Made by a program: the position numbers and the translations under genes | NCBI GenBank assembly: GCA_045636545.1 | Contig: JAZTXR010000055.1 | Span: 1-64,000 of the forward strand | Direction of reading: 5' to 3' | DNA from: HGM04593 sp045636545 | GTDB taxonomy: Bacteria > Bacteroidota > Bacteroidia > Bacteroidales > Bacteroidaceae | Length of the DNA: 64,000 nucleotides | Part shown: piece by piece, positions 42,550 to 51,639 of the stretch | Layout: each line of letters begins with the position of its first letter | Position numbering within the stretch: the first letter of the stretch is position 1 | Notes under the pieces: generated by a model | The model's input: only the letters and a program-made list of their open reading frames with translations | Database searches by the model: none | Told to the model about the DNA's origin: nothing

Positions 42550-43110
42550 ATGATAGACGTAAAAGCTTGTTTAAAGGATGCCGAGGAGATGATGCAGATG
42601 ACAATCATGCACCTCGAGGATGAGTATTCACATATACGCGCCGGCAAGGCGAACGTTCACCTGCTCGACTGCGTGCGTGTAAGTTCATACGGTGCCGAGA
42701 TGCCATTGAGCAACGTGGCAACCATCACCACCCCCGATATGCGCACCATCGCCATCAAGCCTTGGGACAAGAACATGATTGCACCTAACGAGAAGGCCAT
42801 CATCGACTCTCCCGTGGGTATCATGCCTGCCAACAACGGCGAGGTAATCATCATTGCAATCCCGCCATTGACAGGTGAGCGCCGTAAGGATTTGGTAAAG
42901 CAGTGTTCTCACGAGCTCGAGACTGCGAAAATCAGTATCCGCAACGCACGTCGCGACGGTATCGACGTGATGAAGAAGTCTGTAAAGGATGGTACTCCCG
43001 AGGATGTTGCAAAGGACGGCGAGGAGAGCTTGCAGAAGATTCATGACAAGTACATCAAGCGCGCCGAGGAGATTTTCGCAGCCAAGGAGAAGGAAATCAT
43101 GACCGTGTAA
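42550..43110 (+). CDS. frr: Ribosome recycling factor
   Basis: A 186-aa protein that with EF-G splits post-termination ribosomes. The family features HIRAGKANVHLLD, IDSPVGIMPANNGEVI and RNARRDGID are present, and the length matches. ATG 42550 (MIDVKACLKDAEE) is chosen; a frame open from 42478 would translate the repeat-bearing leader. pyrH, the usual neighbour, is absent; rsgA follows after 6 bp. Confidence 0.97.
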   Translation: MIDVKACLKDAEEMMQMTIMHLEDEYSHIRAGKANVHLLDCVRVSSYGAEMPLSNVATITTPDMRTIAIKPWDKNMIAPNEKAIIDSPVGIMPANNGEVIIIAIPPLTGERRKDLVKQCSHELETAKISIRNARRDGIDVMKKSVKDGTPEDVAKDGEESLQKIHDKYIKRAEEIFAAKEKEIMTV

Positions 43111-43116
43111 TTCCTG

Positions 43117-44055
43117 ATGGCGGAGCAGGGTACTGTTATAAGGAGTTCGGGCAGTGTCTACGGTGTGCGCACAGCAACCGGCGCTGTCATTGACTGCAGG
43201 GTAAAGGGCAATTTCCGTCTGAAGGGAATACGCAGCACCAACCCTGTGGCCGTGGGCGACAATGTCAAGTTCGACGTGCGCGACGACGGTACGGCATATA
43301 TCATTGACATTCTCGAGCGCAAGAACTACATTGTGCGCAAGGCATCCAATCTCTCCAAACAGTCACACATCCTTGCCGCCAACCTCGATTTGTGCTTCCT
43401 TGTGGTGACCGTGAGCCACCCGGTGACGGCAACAACCTTCATCGACCGCTTTCTGGCAGCCGCCGAGGCCTACCGTGTACCCGTTGTGCTTGTCTTCAAC
43501 AAGGTCGACCTCTACAACGATACCGAGCGCGAGGAGCTCGATTACCTCACGGCCCTCTATGAGAGCATTGGCTACAAGTGCCTGCATACAAGTGCCGTTG
43601 GCGGTGCTGGGGTTGAGTCTTTGAAGGCTGCAATGCAGGGCAAGGTATCATTGCTTGCCGGTAATTCGGGCGTTGGAAAGTCCAGTCTTGTCAATGCCAT
43701 AGCGCCCCAAATTGCGGCGCGTGTGGGCGAGATATCAAAGACCCACGACACCGGAATGCACACCACCACATACACCGAGATGTTTGAGTTCGCCCCCGGC
43801 AGCTACATTGTCGACACCCCCGGTGTGAAAGGCTTTGGAACATTCGACATGGAGGTCGAGGAAATCTCACACTACTTTGTGGAGTTCTTCGAGCTATCGA
43901 AGGACTGCAAGTATGGCAACTGTACCCATACTCACGAACCAGGCTGTGCGGTGCTTGCCGCCCTTGAACGGGGAGAGCTTGCCCCCTCGCGCTATCAGTC
44001 CTATCTCAGTATGCTCGAAGACAAGGAGGAGGGGAAATACAGGGCTTCGGAGTAA
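43117..44055 (+). CDS. rsgA: Ribosome small subunit GTPase RsgA
   Basis: A 312-aa circularly permuted GTPase that checks late 30S maturation. An OB-fold (about 1-80) precedes the G domain in permuted order: G4 NKVD (about 128-131), then G1 GNSGVGKSS (about 189-197), then G3 DTPG. The C-terminal zinc site is CKYGNCTHTHEPGC. It is encoded 6 bp after frr, so recycling and assembly factors share a transcript. Confidence 0.97.
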   Translation: MAEQGTVIRSSGSVYGVRTATGAVIDCRVKGNFRLKGIRSTNPVAVGDNVKFDVRDDGTAYIIDILERKNYIVRKASNLSKQSHILAANLDLCFLVVTVSHPVTATTFIDRFLAAAEAYRVPVVLVFNKVDLYNDTEREELDYLTALYESIGYKCLHTSAVGGAGVESLKAAMQGKVSLLAGNSGVGKSSLVNAIAPQIAARVGEISKTHDTGMHTTTYTEMFEFAPGSYIVDTPGVKGFGTFDMEVEEISHYFVEFFELSKDCKYGNCTHTHEPGCAVLAALERGELAPSRYQSYLSMLEDKEEGKYRASE

Positions 44056-44070
44056 AGAAAATCAACATAT

Positions 44071-44108
44071 ACGACAAGGAGGGTTGCACGTACAACCCTC
44101 CTTGTCGT
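44071..44108. terminator. Terminator after rsgA
   Basis: A perfect 16-bp stem (44071-44086 / 44093-44108) has a 6-nt loop. It lies between convergent genes, but the T-tract is poor. Confidence 0.8.
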
Positions 44109-44130
44109 CATATATCCGGCACACCGTCCG

Positions 44131-44466
44131 TCAATCCTCGTGCCACTCTAAGGAGAGTGAATAGTAGTAGTTCCACTCGCCAAAGTAGTAATTGCATCTT
44201 TTTGCTTTCTCGCCAAGACGCACCTCGTAAGGGCCGTCTGTTGTGCTTCCCCAACGGTGCTTCACCTCAATCATGGCATGGTCCATTCCTGTCTCTGTTA
44301 CTGTAAAACTGTGGTTCAAATCGTACTTTGCATCCAGTTCCAAACGACCGCATTGCAATGATGAGAATGGTATGTAGAACGTCTGTTCACCTCCCATATC
44401 TTCGCCTGTTACCTCATTGGTCTTCTCGTCACCATCAACAATTTTAAGCATAATTTCCCTTGCCAT
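44131..44466 (-). CDS. Hypothetical 111-aa protein
   Basis: A 111-aa cytoplasmic-type protein without signal peptide or membrane helix. It is rich in aromatic residues toward the C-terminus (NYYFGEWNYYYSLSLEWHED) and is probably beta-rich. I recognise no family. A minus-strand TACATTTG (44500-44493) may be its -7 box. It lies between two terminators as a single-gene unit. Confidence 0.7.
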   Translation of the reverse strand: MAREIMLKIVDGDEKTNEVTGEDMGGEQTFYIPFSSLQCGRLELDAKYDLNHSFTVTETGMDHAMIEVKHRWGSTTDGPYEVRLGEKAKRCNYYFGEWNYYYSLSLEWHED

Positions 44467-44550
44467 AGTATATGTATTTTAGTGTTATGCTGCAAATGTA
44501 GCAAACTTTCGGTTGTGGAAATCGTAAAAATGCTGAAAATGATTATACAG

Positions 44551-44605
44551 TAGCATAAAACACAAGGCCAAAGCTCATGCGAACTTTGGCCTTGTGTTTA
44601 TGCTA
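44551..44605. terminator. Terminator after asd (minus strand)
   Basis: A stem of about 24 bp with a single bulged A (44551-44575 / 44582-44605) starts 8 nt past the asd stop codon. Confidence 0.85.
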
Positions 44606-44612
44606 CGTTTAG

Positions 44613-45620
44613 TTACTTCTGTGGGTGTGCAATAAGGTATTCTGCAATCTGCACTGCGTTGAGGGCTGCACCTTTCTTAATCTGGTCGCCTACAATCCAC
44701 ATGAGAATACCGTTGGGGTTTGTGATGTCCTTGCGTATGCGACCAACGTATACGGGGTCCTGGCCTGCAAGGAACAGTGGCATGGGGTAAATCTTCTCCT
44801 CGGGGCTGTCCATGAGTATGAGGCCCTCGCCTTCGGCAATGGCACAACGTACTTCTTCAACGCTCAATGGGCGCTCTGTCTCAATCCACAATGACTGTGA
44901 GTGTGAACGCAACGCAGGGACGCGTACGCACTGTGCGCTCACCTCAATGTCGCTGTGCATGATTTTGCGTGTCTCGTTGTACATCTTCATCTCCTCCTTT
45001 GTGTAGCCGTTGTCGGTGAAGACGTCAATCTGTGGAATTACGTTGAATGCAAGCTGGTATGCGAACTTCTCCACTGTGGGCTCCTCGCCTGCAAGCACCT
45101 GGCGGTACTGCTCATATAGCTCGGCCATAGCCGCTGCGCCTGCGCCGCTGGCTGCCTGGTAGGTCGATGAGTGAACGCGCTTTATGTGCGAGAGGTTCTC
45201 AATGGCCTTCAGGGCAACAACCATCTGTATTGTTGTGCAGTTGGGGTTTGCGATTATGTTACGTGGGCGGTTGTAGGCATCGGTGGGGTTTACCTCGGGT
45301 ACAACAAGGGGTACATTGCTGTCCATGCGGAATGCGCTCGAGTTGTCAATCATCACTGTGCCGTGCTTTGTGATGGTGTCGGCGAACTCCTTTGAGACAC
45401 TGCCGCCGGCCGATACAAAGGCATAGTCAACACCCTGGAAATCGTCGTTGTGCTTCAGTTCCTTGACCACATAGTCTACACCGCGATAGTTGTAAACCTG
45501 GCCTGCACTGCGAGCCGAGCCAAAGAGCACCAGCTCGTCAAAAGGGAAATTTCTCTCGTCGAGCACGCGAAGGAACTCCTGTCCTACCGCTCCGCTGACA
45601 CCTACGATTGCTATTTTCAT
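44613..45620 (-). CDS. asd: Aspartate-semialdehyde dehydrogenase
   Basis: A 335-aa NADPH enzyme reducing aspartyl phosphate to the semialdehyde, on the path to lysine, methionine, threonine and diaminopimelate. The nucleotide site GVSGAVGQEF is at 7-16 and the catalytic Cys128 lies in NPNCTTIQ. ATG 45620 (MKIAIVGVSG) is chosen; the longer frame from 45647 adds nine unlikely residues and lies in the promoter region (TAAATTTG box, minus, 45652-45645). Confidence 0.97.
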   Translation of the reverse strand: MKIAIVGVSGAVGQEFLRVLDERNFPFDELVLFGSARSAGQVYNYRGVDYVVKELKHNDDFQGVDYAFVSAGGSVSKEFADTITKHGTVMIDNSSAFRMDSNVPLVVPEVNPTDAYNRPRNIIANPNCTTIQMVVALKAIENLSHIKRVHSSTYQAASGAGAAAMAELYEQYRQVLAGEEPTVEKFAYQLAFNVIPQIDVFTDNGYTKEEMKMYNETRKIMHSDIEVSAQCVRVPALRSHSQSLWIETERPLSVEEVRCAIAEGEGLILMDSPEEKIYPMPLFLAGQDPVYVGRIRKDITNPNGILMWIVGDQIKKGAALNAVQIAEYLIAHPQK

Positions 45621-45732
45621 AATTTGTTGATAGTTTGTTGTCTGCAAATTTACTTAAAATTTGTATTATATGCCCGCCGCTATGCTATTTTTTTGTACTT
45701 TCGCTACAGGAAATGTAAAATAGAGCGGTTTT

Positions 45733-46440
45733 ATGGCTGAAAATTGGTTGCAACGCGGCGAGTTGCTGTTGGGTGAGGAGAGGCAGATGAGGCTTGGCAA
45801 TGCCTGTGTGCTTGTCGTTGGGCTTGGTGGTGTAGGCTCTTGGGCTGCCGAGATGTTGTGCCGTGCCGGAGTGGGTGCTTTCACTCTTGTCGATGCCGAT
45901 GTGGTCGATGTCACCAACGTCAACCGTCAGATGCCGGCACTTGCATCTACCGTGGGGCAACCGAAATGCGATGTTGTCGCTGCGCGCCTGCGCGCCATAA
46001 ACCCCGCTGTGCAGCTGGTTGTCAAACAGCAGTTCATAACACCCGAGAATGTTGCGCAACTGCTCGATGAACGGCACTTTGACTTTGTTGTCGATGCCAT
46101 TGACACCCTCGACCCCAAGTGTGCGCTCATACGTGAGTGCTGGCAGCGTGGCCTTAAGATAATTTCCAGTATGGGTGCCGGTGCAAAGTGTGACCTTGCG
46201 GCCATACGCAGCAGTGAACTGTGGAAGACCGAACACTGCACTCTTGCAAAGAATGTGCGCCGCCAATTGCGCGATGCGCGCGGCAGGCACAAATTACCAG
46301 TGATTTTCAGTGCCGAGGAGCCGCGCCGCGATGCCATACGCCCCAATCCCGCGGGCGGCAAGCCCATCATCGGTTCGCTCGGCTATTTTACGGCAGCCTT
46401 CGGTTGCTACATTGCAGAATATGTAATAAAGGAGATATGA
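45733..46440 (+). CDS. tcdA: tRNA threonylcarbamoyladenosine dehydratase
   Basis: A 235-aa E1-like enzyme that uses ATP to cyclise t6A at tRNA position 37. The nucleotide loop GLGGVGSW (about 30-37) and DADVVDVTNVNRQ (54-66) are the family marks. The catalytic-type Cys region is present (TEHCTLAKNVRRQLR). A -7-like TACTTTCG (45696) precedes it. Its stop overlaps the lolD ATG (ATGA). Confidence 0.93.
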   Translation: MAENWLQRGELLLGEERQMRLGNACVLVVGLGGVGSWAAEMLCRAGVGAFTLVDADVVDVTNVNRQMPALASTVGQPKCDVVAARLRAINPAVQLVVKQQFITPENVAQLLDERHFDFVVDAIDTLDPKCALIRECWQRGLKIISSMGAGAKCDLAAIRSSELWKTEHCTLAKNVRRQLRDARGRHKLPVIFSAEEPRRDAIRPNPAGGKPIIGSLGYFTAAFGCYIAEYVIKEI

Positions 46441-47108
46441 TTCAGATAGAACGGTTGACAAAGAATTTCGGCGACCTGCAGGTGCTCAAGGGTGTCGACC
46501 TCACCATTGAAAAGGGCGAGGTAATAAGCATTGTGGGTTCAAGCGGCGCCGGAAAGACAACGCTTCTGCAGCTCATAGGCACTCTCGACAAGCCCACAAG
46601 CGGTACCATCCGTTTCAACGGCGAGGATTTGGGGCGTTTGAGCAGCAAGCGCCTGGCGGCATTCCGCAACAGACACATAGGTTTCGTGTTCCAGTTCCAC
46701 CAGTTGTTGCCCGAGTTCACGGCACTCGAGAACATCGTCATTCCCGCGCTCATTGCAGGGCGCAAGAAGACCGAGGCCGAGGCCGAGGCCATGCAACTGC
46801 TGCAGGTGATGGGGCTCGAGGAGCGCGCCCATCACAAGCCTGCCGAGATGTCGGGTGGTGAGAACCAACGTGTTGCAGTTGCACGTGCACTCATAAACCA
46901 CCCCGATGTAGTGCTTGCCGACGAACCGTCGGGCAGCCTCGACACCAGGAACAAGGAGGAACTGCACAAACTGTTCTTTGACCTGCGCGACCGCTATGGC
47001 CAGACATTCGTCATAGTGACACATGATGAGGCTCTCGCATCATACACCGACCGCACCCTGCACATGGTGGATGGCGTTATACAGGACTGTGTTGTTAAAA
47101 AGAGTTAA
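46437..47108 (+). CDS. lolD: Lipoprotein-release ABC ATPase LolD
   Basis: A 223-aa ATPase. Walker A is GSSGAGKT (34-41), the signature MSGGENQR, Walker B VLADEPSGSLD and the H-loop TVIVTHD-like VIVTHDE. The FQFHQLLPEF segment is typical of LolD/MacB-type ATPases. It powers release of lipoproteins from the inner membrane. Its permease (LolC/E) is not encoded here. ATG 46437 overlaps the tcdA stop by 4 nt. Confidence 0.9.
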   Translation: MIQIERLTKNFGDLQVLKGVDLTIEKGEVISIVGSSGAGKTTLLQLIGTLDKPTSGTIRFNGEDLGRLSSKRLAAFRNRHIGFVFQFHQLLPEFTALENIVIPALIAGRKKTEAEAEAMQLLQVMGLEERAHHKPAEMSGGENQRVAVARALINHPDVVLADEPSGSLDTRNKEELHKLFFDLRDRYGQTFVIVTHDEALASYTDRTLHMVDGVIQDCVVKKS

Positions 47109-47260
47109 ATTGAGGAGTGCTGTTTTTACATTCTGCCCGCTTTTTCGTCAAATATACGGATGATGGGTCAATAGCCCGTTGTTTTTCAATGTTTGTCTCT
47201 ACGGCTTCTGCTTATGCAGAGGCCGTACTTGCAAAGGAAATTCTTAAAAAACATATAACG

Positions 47261-47794
47261 ATGAAAAAGATTCTACTTTGCATTGTTGCCACAATGTTCG
47301 CGACAATGACTTTTGCGCAGCACCATGGTGCTCCACAGCACAGGCAGCGTGAGTTCAACCCCGAGGAGATGGCGCAGCGCCAGACAATGCGCCTGCACCA
47401 GGCGCTGCAGCTCGACTCTATTCAGATGCAGGCCGTTTTTCTCATCAATTATGCCGATGCCCTTACAATGCAGGACAGCATGAAGGTGCGCCGTGAGCGA
47501 ATGGAGAAGATGCGTGCCGAGGGCAAGAGACTCGAGCGTGTGCAGCCGTCCGAGGAGCAGATGAAGGCAATGATGGAACTTAGGAAACAGCGCGAGGAGG
47601 TGCGCAACGAGCAGATGCAGCAGATTCTCACTCCCGAGCAGTATGAGAAGTACCTGAAGCTGCAGCAGGAGCAGCGCAACAGAATGTTGCAGATGCGCGG
47701 CAAGCGCGGTCAGGACCGTTCCGGCGGCCGTCCAGGTGGACGAGGTGGTCGTCCCGGTGGCGCACCACGCGGTGAGAGAATGCCGATGGAGTAA
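47261..47794 (+). CDS. Spy/CpxP-like exported protein (DUF4890-type)
   Basis: A 177-aa protein with a signal peptide (ends TFAQ). The mature part is helical and rich in Met, Gln, Arg and Glu, as in Spy/LTXXQ proteins (LQLDSIQMQAVF, LTPEQYEKYLKLQQEQR). It ends in a Gly/Arg/Pro tail (GGRPGGRGGRPGG). Such proteins are ATP-independent periplasmic chaperones or stress sensors; the role here is inferred. ATG 47261 is chosen because the frame from 47117 has no signal peptide. Confidence 0.82.
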   Translation: MKKILLCIVATMFATMTFAQHHGAPQHRQREFNPEEMAQRQTMRLHQALQLDSIQMQAVFLINYADALTMQDSMKVRRERMEKMRAEGKRLERVQPSEEQMKAMMELRKQREEVRNEQMQQILTPEQYEKYLKLQQEQRNRMLQMRGKRGQDRSGGRPGGRGGRPGGAPRGERMPME

Positions 47795-47812
47795 TATTTG
47801 ATTCTTGTTTAA

Positions 47813-47849
47813 GACCTCCGCAACACACTCTATGTGCATTGCGGAGGTC
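47813..47849 (+). terminator. Terminator after the Spy-like gene
   Basis: A perfect 11-bp stem (47813-47823 / 47839-47849) has a 15-nt loop, followed by a weak T run (GTTTGCG). Confidence 0.75.
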
Positions 47850-47956
47850 GTTTGCGTTCTATAAGCCGCAGAATTTGCGGCCAACAAGGCGTAAATTGCA
47901 ATTCATTGACTTCTTTTTTGCCATTCGTCAAAAAAACAGTGTTCTTTAAGATAGAC

Positions 47957-47988
47957 TTTGCAGCATTCTGTGTAATTTATTATCTTCG
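47957..47988 (+). promoter_or_regulatory. Promoter for the ABC-F gene
   Basis: TTTG (47957-47960), 20 nt, then TATCTTCG (47981-47988). The spacing is exact with a variant -7 box. The leader to the ATG at 48109 is about 115 nt and contains a palindrome. Confidence 0.65.
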
Positions 47989-48020
47989 CGGGCGAAATGA
48001 CAAGATATAATATGGCTGTT

Positions 48021-48087
48021 TGTCATTCCGAACCTTGTGTGAGGAATCTCAGAAACATTGAGATATCTCACTTTTGTTCGATATGAC
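48021..48087. repeat. Dispersed imperfect palindrome in the ABC-F leader
   Basis: Left arm tgtcattccgaaccttgtgt then gaggaatctc (48021-48050) and right arm gagatatctcacttttgttc then gatatgaca (48060-48088) pair imperfectly. It is the same family as 42411-42483. The rest of the gap 47850-48108 holds only the promoter. Confidence 0.75.
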
Positions 48088-48108
48088 ATATTATCAAATA
48101 AAAGACTC

Positions 48109-49980
48109 ATGGCAATAGACCTGCAGATAGAGAATGTATCAAAGAGTTTCGGTGAGCTTGTGCTTTTCAGTGACATATCATTCACCGTCGAGGAGCGCCA
48201 GCGCATAGGCCTCATTGCGTGCAATGGTAAGGGAAAGAGCACGCTGTTGAAGATTATAGCCGGCGAGGAGCCGCTCGACAGCGGCAAAATCACTCTGCGC
48301 GGTGGCGTTAGGGTGGGGTATCTTGAACAGGAACCCGATTTTGACCCTGCGCTCACCGTCATAGAAGCTTGCTTGCAGCGCAACAGCGAAAAGGCGGGCG
48401 TGATTGCGCGTTACGAGGAGGCGCTTGAGAGCGGCGACCACGCTGCACTACAGCGCCTGATGGAGGAGATGGACCGCCTAGAGGCATGGGACTATGAGAC
48501 ACGCGCAAAGCAGGTGCTCACGAAACTTAAGATAGAGAAGTTCAACCAACCGATAAAGGAGCTTTCGGGCGGCCAGAGGAAACGCGTGGCGCTGGCATCG
48601 GTGCTCATCGACGAGCCGCAGCTGATGATTCTTGACGAGCCTACCAACCACCTTGACCTTGAGATGGTGGAGTGGCTGGAGGAGTATCTCTCGCGCCTCA
48701 GCGGCAGCCTGCTAATGGTTACCCATGACCGCTATTTCCTCGACAATGTCTGCAACGAGATTATTGAGATTGACGACCGTCGGGTCTATCGCTACAAGGG
48801 CAACTACAGCTACTTCCTGCAAAAGCGCGAGGAGCGTCTGCAGAACCTTGCGGCCGAGACTGCCCGCGCGCGTAACCTGTTGCGCACCGAGCTCGAGTGG
48901 ATGCGCCGTCAGCCCCAGGCACGCGCCCACAAGGCAAAATATCGCATAGATGCGTTCTACAAACTGGAGGAGAAGGCGGCTGCAATGCGCGACGACAGCA
49001 AGGTGTCGCTCGAGATAAAGTCGCAATACATCGGTAATAAAATATTTGTGCTCAATCACTTGTCGAAGGCGTTCGATGACCGGGTAATCACAAAGGATTT
49101 CACCTACACCTTCGCGCGTTACGAGAAACTGGGCATCGTGGGCAATAACGGCACCGGCAAGTCCACATTCATCAAGATGCTGTTGGGGCGTGTTGCGCCC
49201 GACAGCGGTACGGTCGACGTGGGCGAGACGGTGAAGTGGGGCTATTACAGCCAGGATGGTCTTGCGTTCAACGAGCAGATGAAGGTGATTGATGTGGTAA
49301 AGGATATTGCCGAGGTAATCCCCGTGGCGGGCAAGATGCTCACCGCATCGCAGTTCCTGCAGCACTTCCTCTTTACTCCCGAGAAACAGCATAACTATGT
49401 CTACAAACTGAGCGGTGGCGAGAAACGTCGTCTCTATCTGTGCACGGTGCTTATGTCGAACCCCAACTTCCTTGTGCTCGACGAGCCTACCAACGATCTC
49501 GATATCGAGACCCTGCAGATACTTGAGGAGTATCTGCGCGACTTCAAGGGCTGTGTTATTGTGGTGAGCCACGACCGTTACTTCATGGATAAGGTTGTTG
49601 ACCACATTTTTGTGTTCAATGGAGGTGGTGACATCAAGGATTTCCCGGGTAACTACACCGATTGGCGCGACTGGCGCGAGGAGGAGAAGGCCGCTGCGGC
49701 GGCACAGGCTGCGGCAAAAGCAGCAAAGGATAACGCTCCCAAGCAGAGCTACCGCGTGGAGACGAAGCGCAAGCTGTCGTTCAAGGAACGCAAGGAGTAT
49801 GAGGCTCTTGAGGTTGAGATTATGGAACTTGAGGAGGAAAAGAACGCCATTGAACAGGCGCTGTGCAGCGGCACGCTCGGCAATGATGAACTGGTTGCAA
49901 AATCGCGCCGCATACAGGATGTCATTGCACTCATTGACGAAAAGACAATGCGCTGGCTCGAGCTGAGCGAATTCGCGTAA
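48109..49980 (+). CDS. ABC-F family ATPase (Uup-like)
   Basis: A 623-aa soluble protein with two ABC domains and no membrane part. Walker A motifs are ACNGKGKST (first) and GNNGTGKST (second). The signatures are LSGGQRKR and LSGGEKRR, and Walker B is LDEPTNHLD and LDEPTNDLD. The linker (about 240-310) and a C-terminal coiled coil (about 545-615) resemble Uup. ABC-F proteins act on ribosomes. ATG 48109 is chosen; the frame from 48058 would translate the palindrome. Confidence 0.93.
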   Translation: MAIDLQIENVSKSFGELVLFSDISFTVEERQRIGLIACNGKGKSTLLKIIAGEEPLDSGKITLRGGVRVGYLEQEPDFDPALTVIEACLQRNSEKAGVIARYEEALESGDHAALQRLMEEMDRLEAWDYETRAKQVLTKLKIEKFNQPIKELSGGQRKRVALASVLIDEPQLMILDEPTNHLDLEMVEWLEEYLSRLSGSLLMVTHDRYFLDNVCNEIIEIDDRRVYRYKGNYSYFLQKREERLQNLAAETARARNLLRTELEWMRRQPQARAHKAKYRIDAFYKLEEKAAAMRDDSKVSLEIKSQYIGNKIFVLNHLSKAFDDRVITKDFTYTFARYEKLGIVGNNGTGKSTFIKMLLGRVAPDSGTVDVGETVKWGYYSQDGLAFNEQMKVIDVVKDIAEVIPVAGKMLTASQFLQHFLFTPEKQHNYVYKLSGGEKRRLYLCTVLMSNPNFLVLDEPTNDLDIETLQILEEYLRDFKGCVIVVSHDRYFMDKVVDHIFVFNGGGDIKDFPGNYTDWRDWREEEKAAAAAQAAAKAAKDNAPKQSYRVETKRKLSFKERKEYEALEVEIMELEEEKNAIEQALCSGTLGNDELVAKSRRIQDVIALIDEKTMRWLELSEFA

Positions 49981-50074
49981 CAAGCTGAAAAGTGAAAACG
50001 GAAAGGTGAAAGCTGCGATAGGTATACAAACTTTTTCCTGTTTGCAATAACTTGCGCTTTTTTGCGTTATATTA

Positions 50075-50262
50075 AGAAGTTGTTAAATTTCTTTCAAAAA
50101 TATATTTGCATTATGCGCGAGTCGTGCTTGTCTTTTTATGTTCTTTTTTGCCTGTTTTCCCCTTTTTCGCAGTTGCATAGTCCACTATGCGCCTTTGAAA
50201 AATGAAAAAACATTCTAAAAAAGACCTATAAAAATTTCAAGGACATAAATTAAACAACTTCT
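50075..50262 (-). repeat. 188-bp MITE-like element (copy C, reverse orientation)
   Basis: The ends are AGAAGTTGTTAAAT and TAAACAACTTCT. Read on the minus strand it aligns along its length with the 189-bp element at 32988-33176, including the ggcgcatag..ctatg core (about 50172-50193 here). It fills most of the gap before the PorT-family gene, whose ATG follows 5 nt after it. Confidence 0.8.
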
Positions 50263-50266
50263 TTGG

Positions 50267-50968
50267 ATGAAAAGAACCGTTACATATATTTTGCTGCTGT
50301 TGTTGCCGCTGTTTGCGGTGGCGCAGGAACGTAAGGTGCAGAACAAACCGTATATCGATTACCGCCGTCTGCACTATGGCTTCTTCATCGGTACGCACAT
50401 GCAGGATATGGAGTTTGTGAACAATGGCTTTGTTACCGAAAACGGCGAGAGCTGGTTTGCCGACATTGCAACCTACAATCCTGGTTTCAGCGTTGGCGTG
50501 CTTGCCGACCTTAGGCTGAACACCTATATGGCGTTGCGCGCAATTCCCACAATGCACTTCGGGCAGAACATAGTCCGTTTCCGTGAGCAGCAGAGTGGCG
50601 AGACGTCGAAGCAGTCGGTGAAAACGACATATATTGCAGTTCCTGTTCACGTTAAATTCGCGGCCGAGCGTTTCAACAACTACCGTCCATACGTGACGGC
50701 TGGTGTAAGCCCCATGTGGAACCTTACGGTCAAGAAACAACAGCAACTTTTGCTGCGTAAATTTGATTTCATGATTGAGGTCGGTGTGGGCTGCGACTTC
50801 TATCTGCCCTTCTTCAAGCTGATTCCCGAGCTGAAGTTCTCGTTCAGCCCGCTCAATGTGCTCAAGAAAGAGCGTAATGACCTGCTTGATGCCAACTATC
50901 TAAAATTCACGCAGTCGGTCGACAGGGTTACGAGCAAGATGATAACATTGTCGCTTTATTTCGAGTAA
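50267..50968 (+). CDS. porT: PorT-family outer-membrane beta-barrel protein
   Basis: A 233-aa exported protein with a signal peptide ending AVAQ (residue 20). The mature part has the PorT-family pattern: LHYGFFIGTHMQDM, then a run of barrel strands (IAVPVHVKF, YRPYVTAGVSP), ending ITLSLYFE. PorT is an essential type IX secretion component in Porphyromonas and related bacteria, which agrees with the T9SS tails in this window. Whether this exact homologue is the secretion component or a relative cannot be told from sequence alone. Confidence 0.8.
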   Translation: MKRTVTYILLLLLPLFAVAQERKVQNKPYIDYRRLHYGFFIGTHMQDMEFVNNGFVTENGESWFADIATYNPGFSVGVLADLRLNTYMALRAIPTMHFGQNIVRFREQQSGETSKQSVKTTYIAVPVHVKFAAERFNNYRPYVTAGVSPMWNLTVKKQQQLLLRKFDFMIEVGVGCDFYLPFFKLIPELKFSFSPLNVLKKERNDLLDANYLKFTQSVDRVTSKMITLSLYFE

Positions 50969-50980
50969 AAACATTTTCTT

Positions 50981-51574
50981 ATGGGTGAAATGCGTAAAAT
51001 GATGTATGTCCACGGCTTTGCATCGTCGGGCAGTTCGGGAACCGTGATGAACCTCCGTCGCAGTCTCCCTGGTTGGCGTGTCATTGCCCCCGATTTGCCG
51101 GTCGACCCTTTTGAGACGCTTGAGCTGCTGCGCACAATTGTAAAGGAGGAGCAACCCGAGATTGTCGTGGGTACTTCAATGGGTGGAATGTACGCCCAGC
51201 AATTGTGGGGTGTGCCACGCATTGTGGTGAACCCGTCGTTCGAGATGTCGCGCTCGTTGCTTTTTGGCAAGATGGGGCGCAACAAGTATATGTCAAAACG
51301 TAAGGACGGTGCAACCGAGTTTCGCATTGACAAAGCTGTGTTGGAGCGTTTCAAAGAGATGGAGAAGCATCAGTTCGATGGCATTACCGATGACGAGAAA
51401 CAGCTTGTCGTGGGGCTTTTTGGCGACAAGGACCCCGTTGTACATTTCTACCCCTTGATGGCCGGGCTCTATGGCGAGGAGCGCTGCCGCTGGTTCAACG
51501 GTGAGCACCGCCTCAATGACAAGGTTGTAGATAAGGTTCTGCTGCCGCTCATAAAGGAGATGGTGGGGATGTGA
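50981..51574 (+). CDS. YqiA-type alpha/beta hydrolase (esterase)
   Basis: A 197-aa small alpha/beta hydrolase. The motif YVHGFASSGSSGT (about 9-21) is the oxyanion region, the nucleophile Ser lies in VGTSMGGMYA, and the C-terminal GEHRL supplies the His. It is of the YqiA/YcfP group, whose members show esterase activity on short chains; the true substrate is unknown. It follows the porT-type gene by 12 bp. An in-frame ATG at 50993 is an alternative start. Confidence 0.85.
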   Translation: MGEMRKMMYVHGFASSGSSGTVMNLRRSLPGWRVIAPDLPVDPFETLELLRTIVKEEQPEIVVGTSMGGMYAQQLWGVPRIVVNPSFEMSRSLLFGKMGRNKYMSKRKDGATEFRIDKAVLERFKEMEKHQFDGITDDEKQLVVGLFGDKDPVVHFYPLMAGLYGEERCRWFNGEHRLNDKVVDKVLLPLIKEMVGM

Positions 51575-51639
51575 AATATTAAAGGTAAATGATCTTAACC
51601 TTTTAACACTCGCCAAGCGGTTTTTATGCTTTTTTTTGC

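Noticed and set aside
48058..48108. N-terminal extension of the ABC-F protein
   Set aside because: It translates the palindromic repeat arm; family alignment starts at 48109.
48712..49983. 423-aa minus-strand frame over the ABC-F gene
   Set aside because: Antisense shadow, His/Leu-rich, without motifs.
50075..50262. Possible small gene or ncRNA in the gap before the PorT-family gene
   Set aside because: The sequence is a copy of the 189-bp repeat; no open frame of useful length and no independent promoter.
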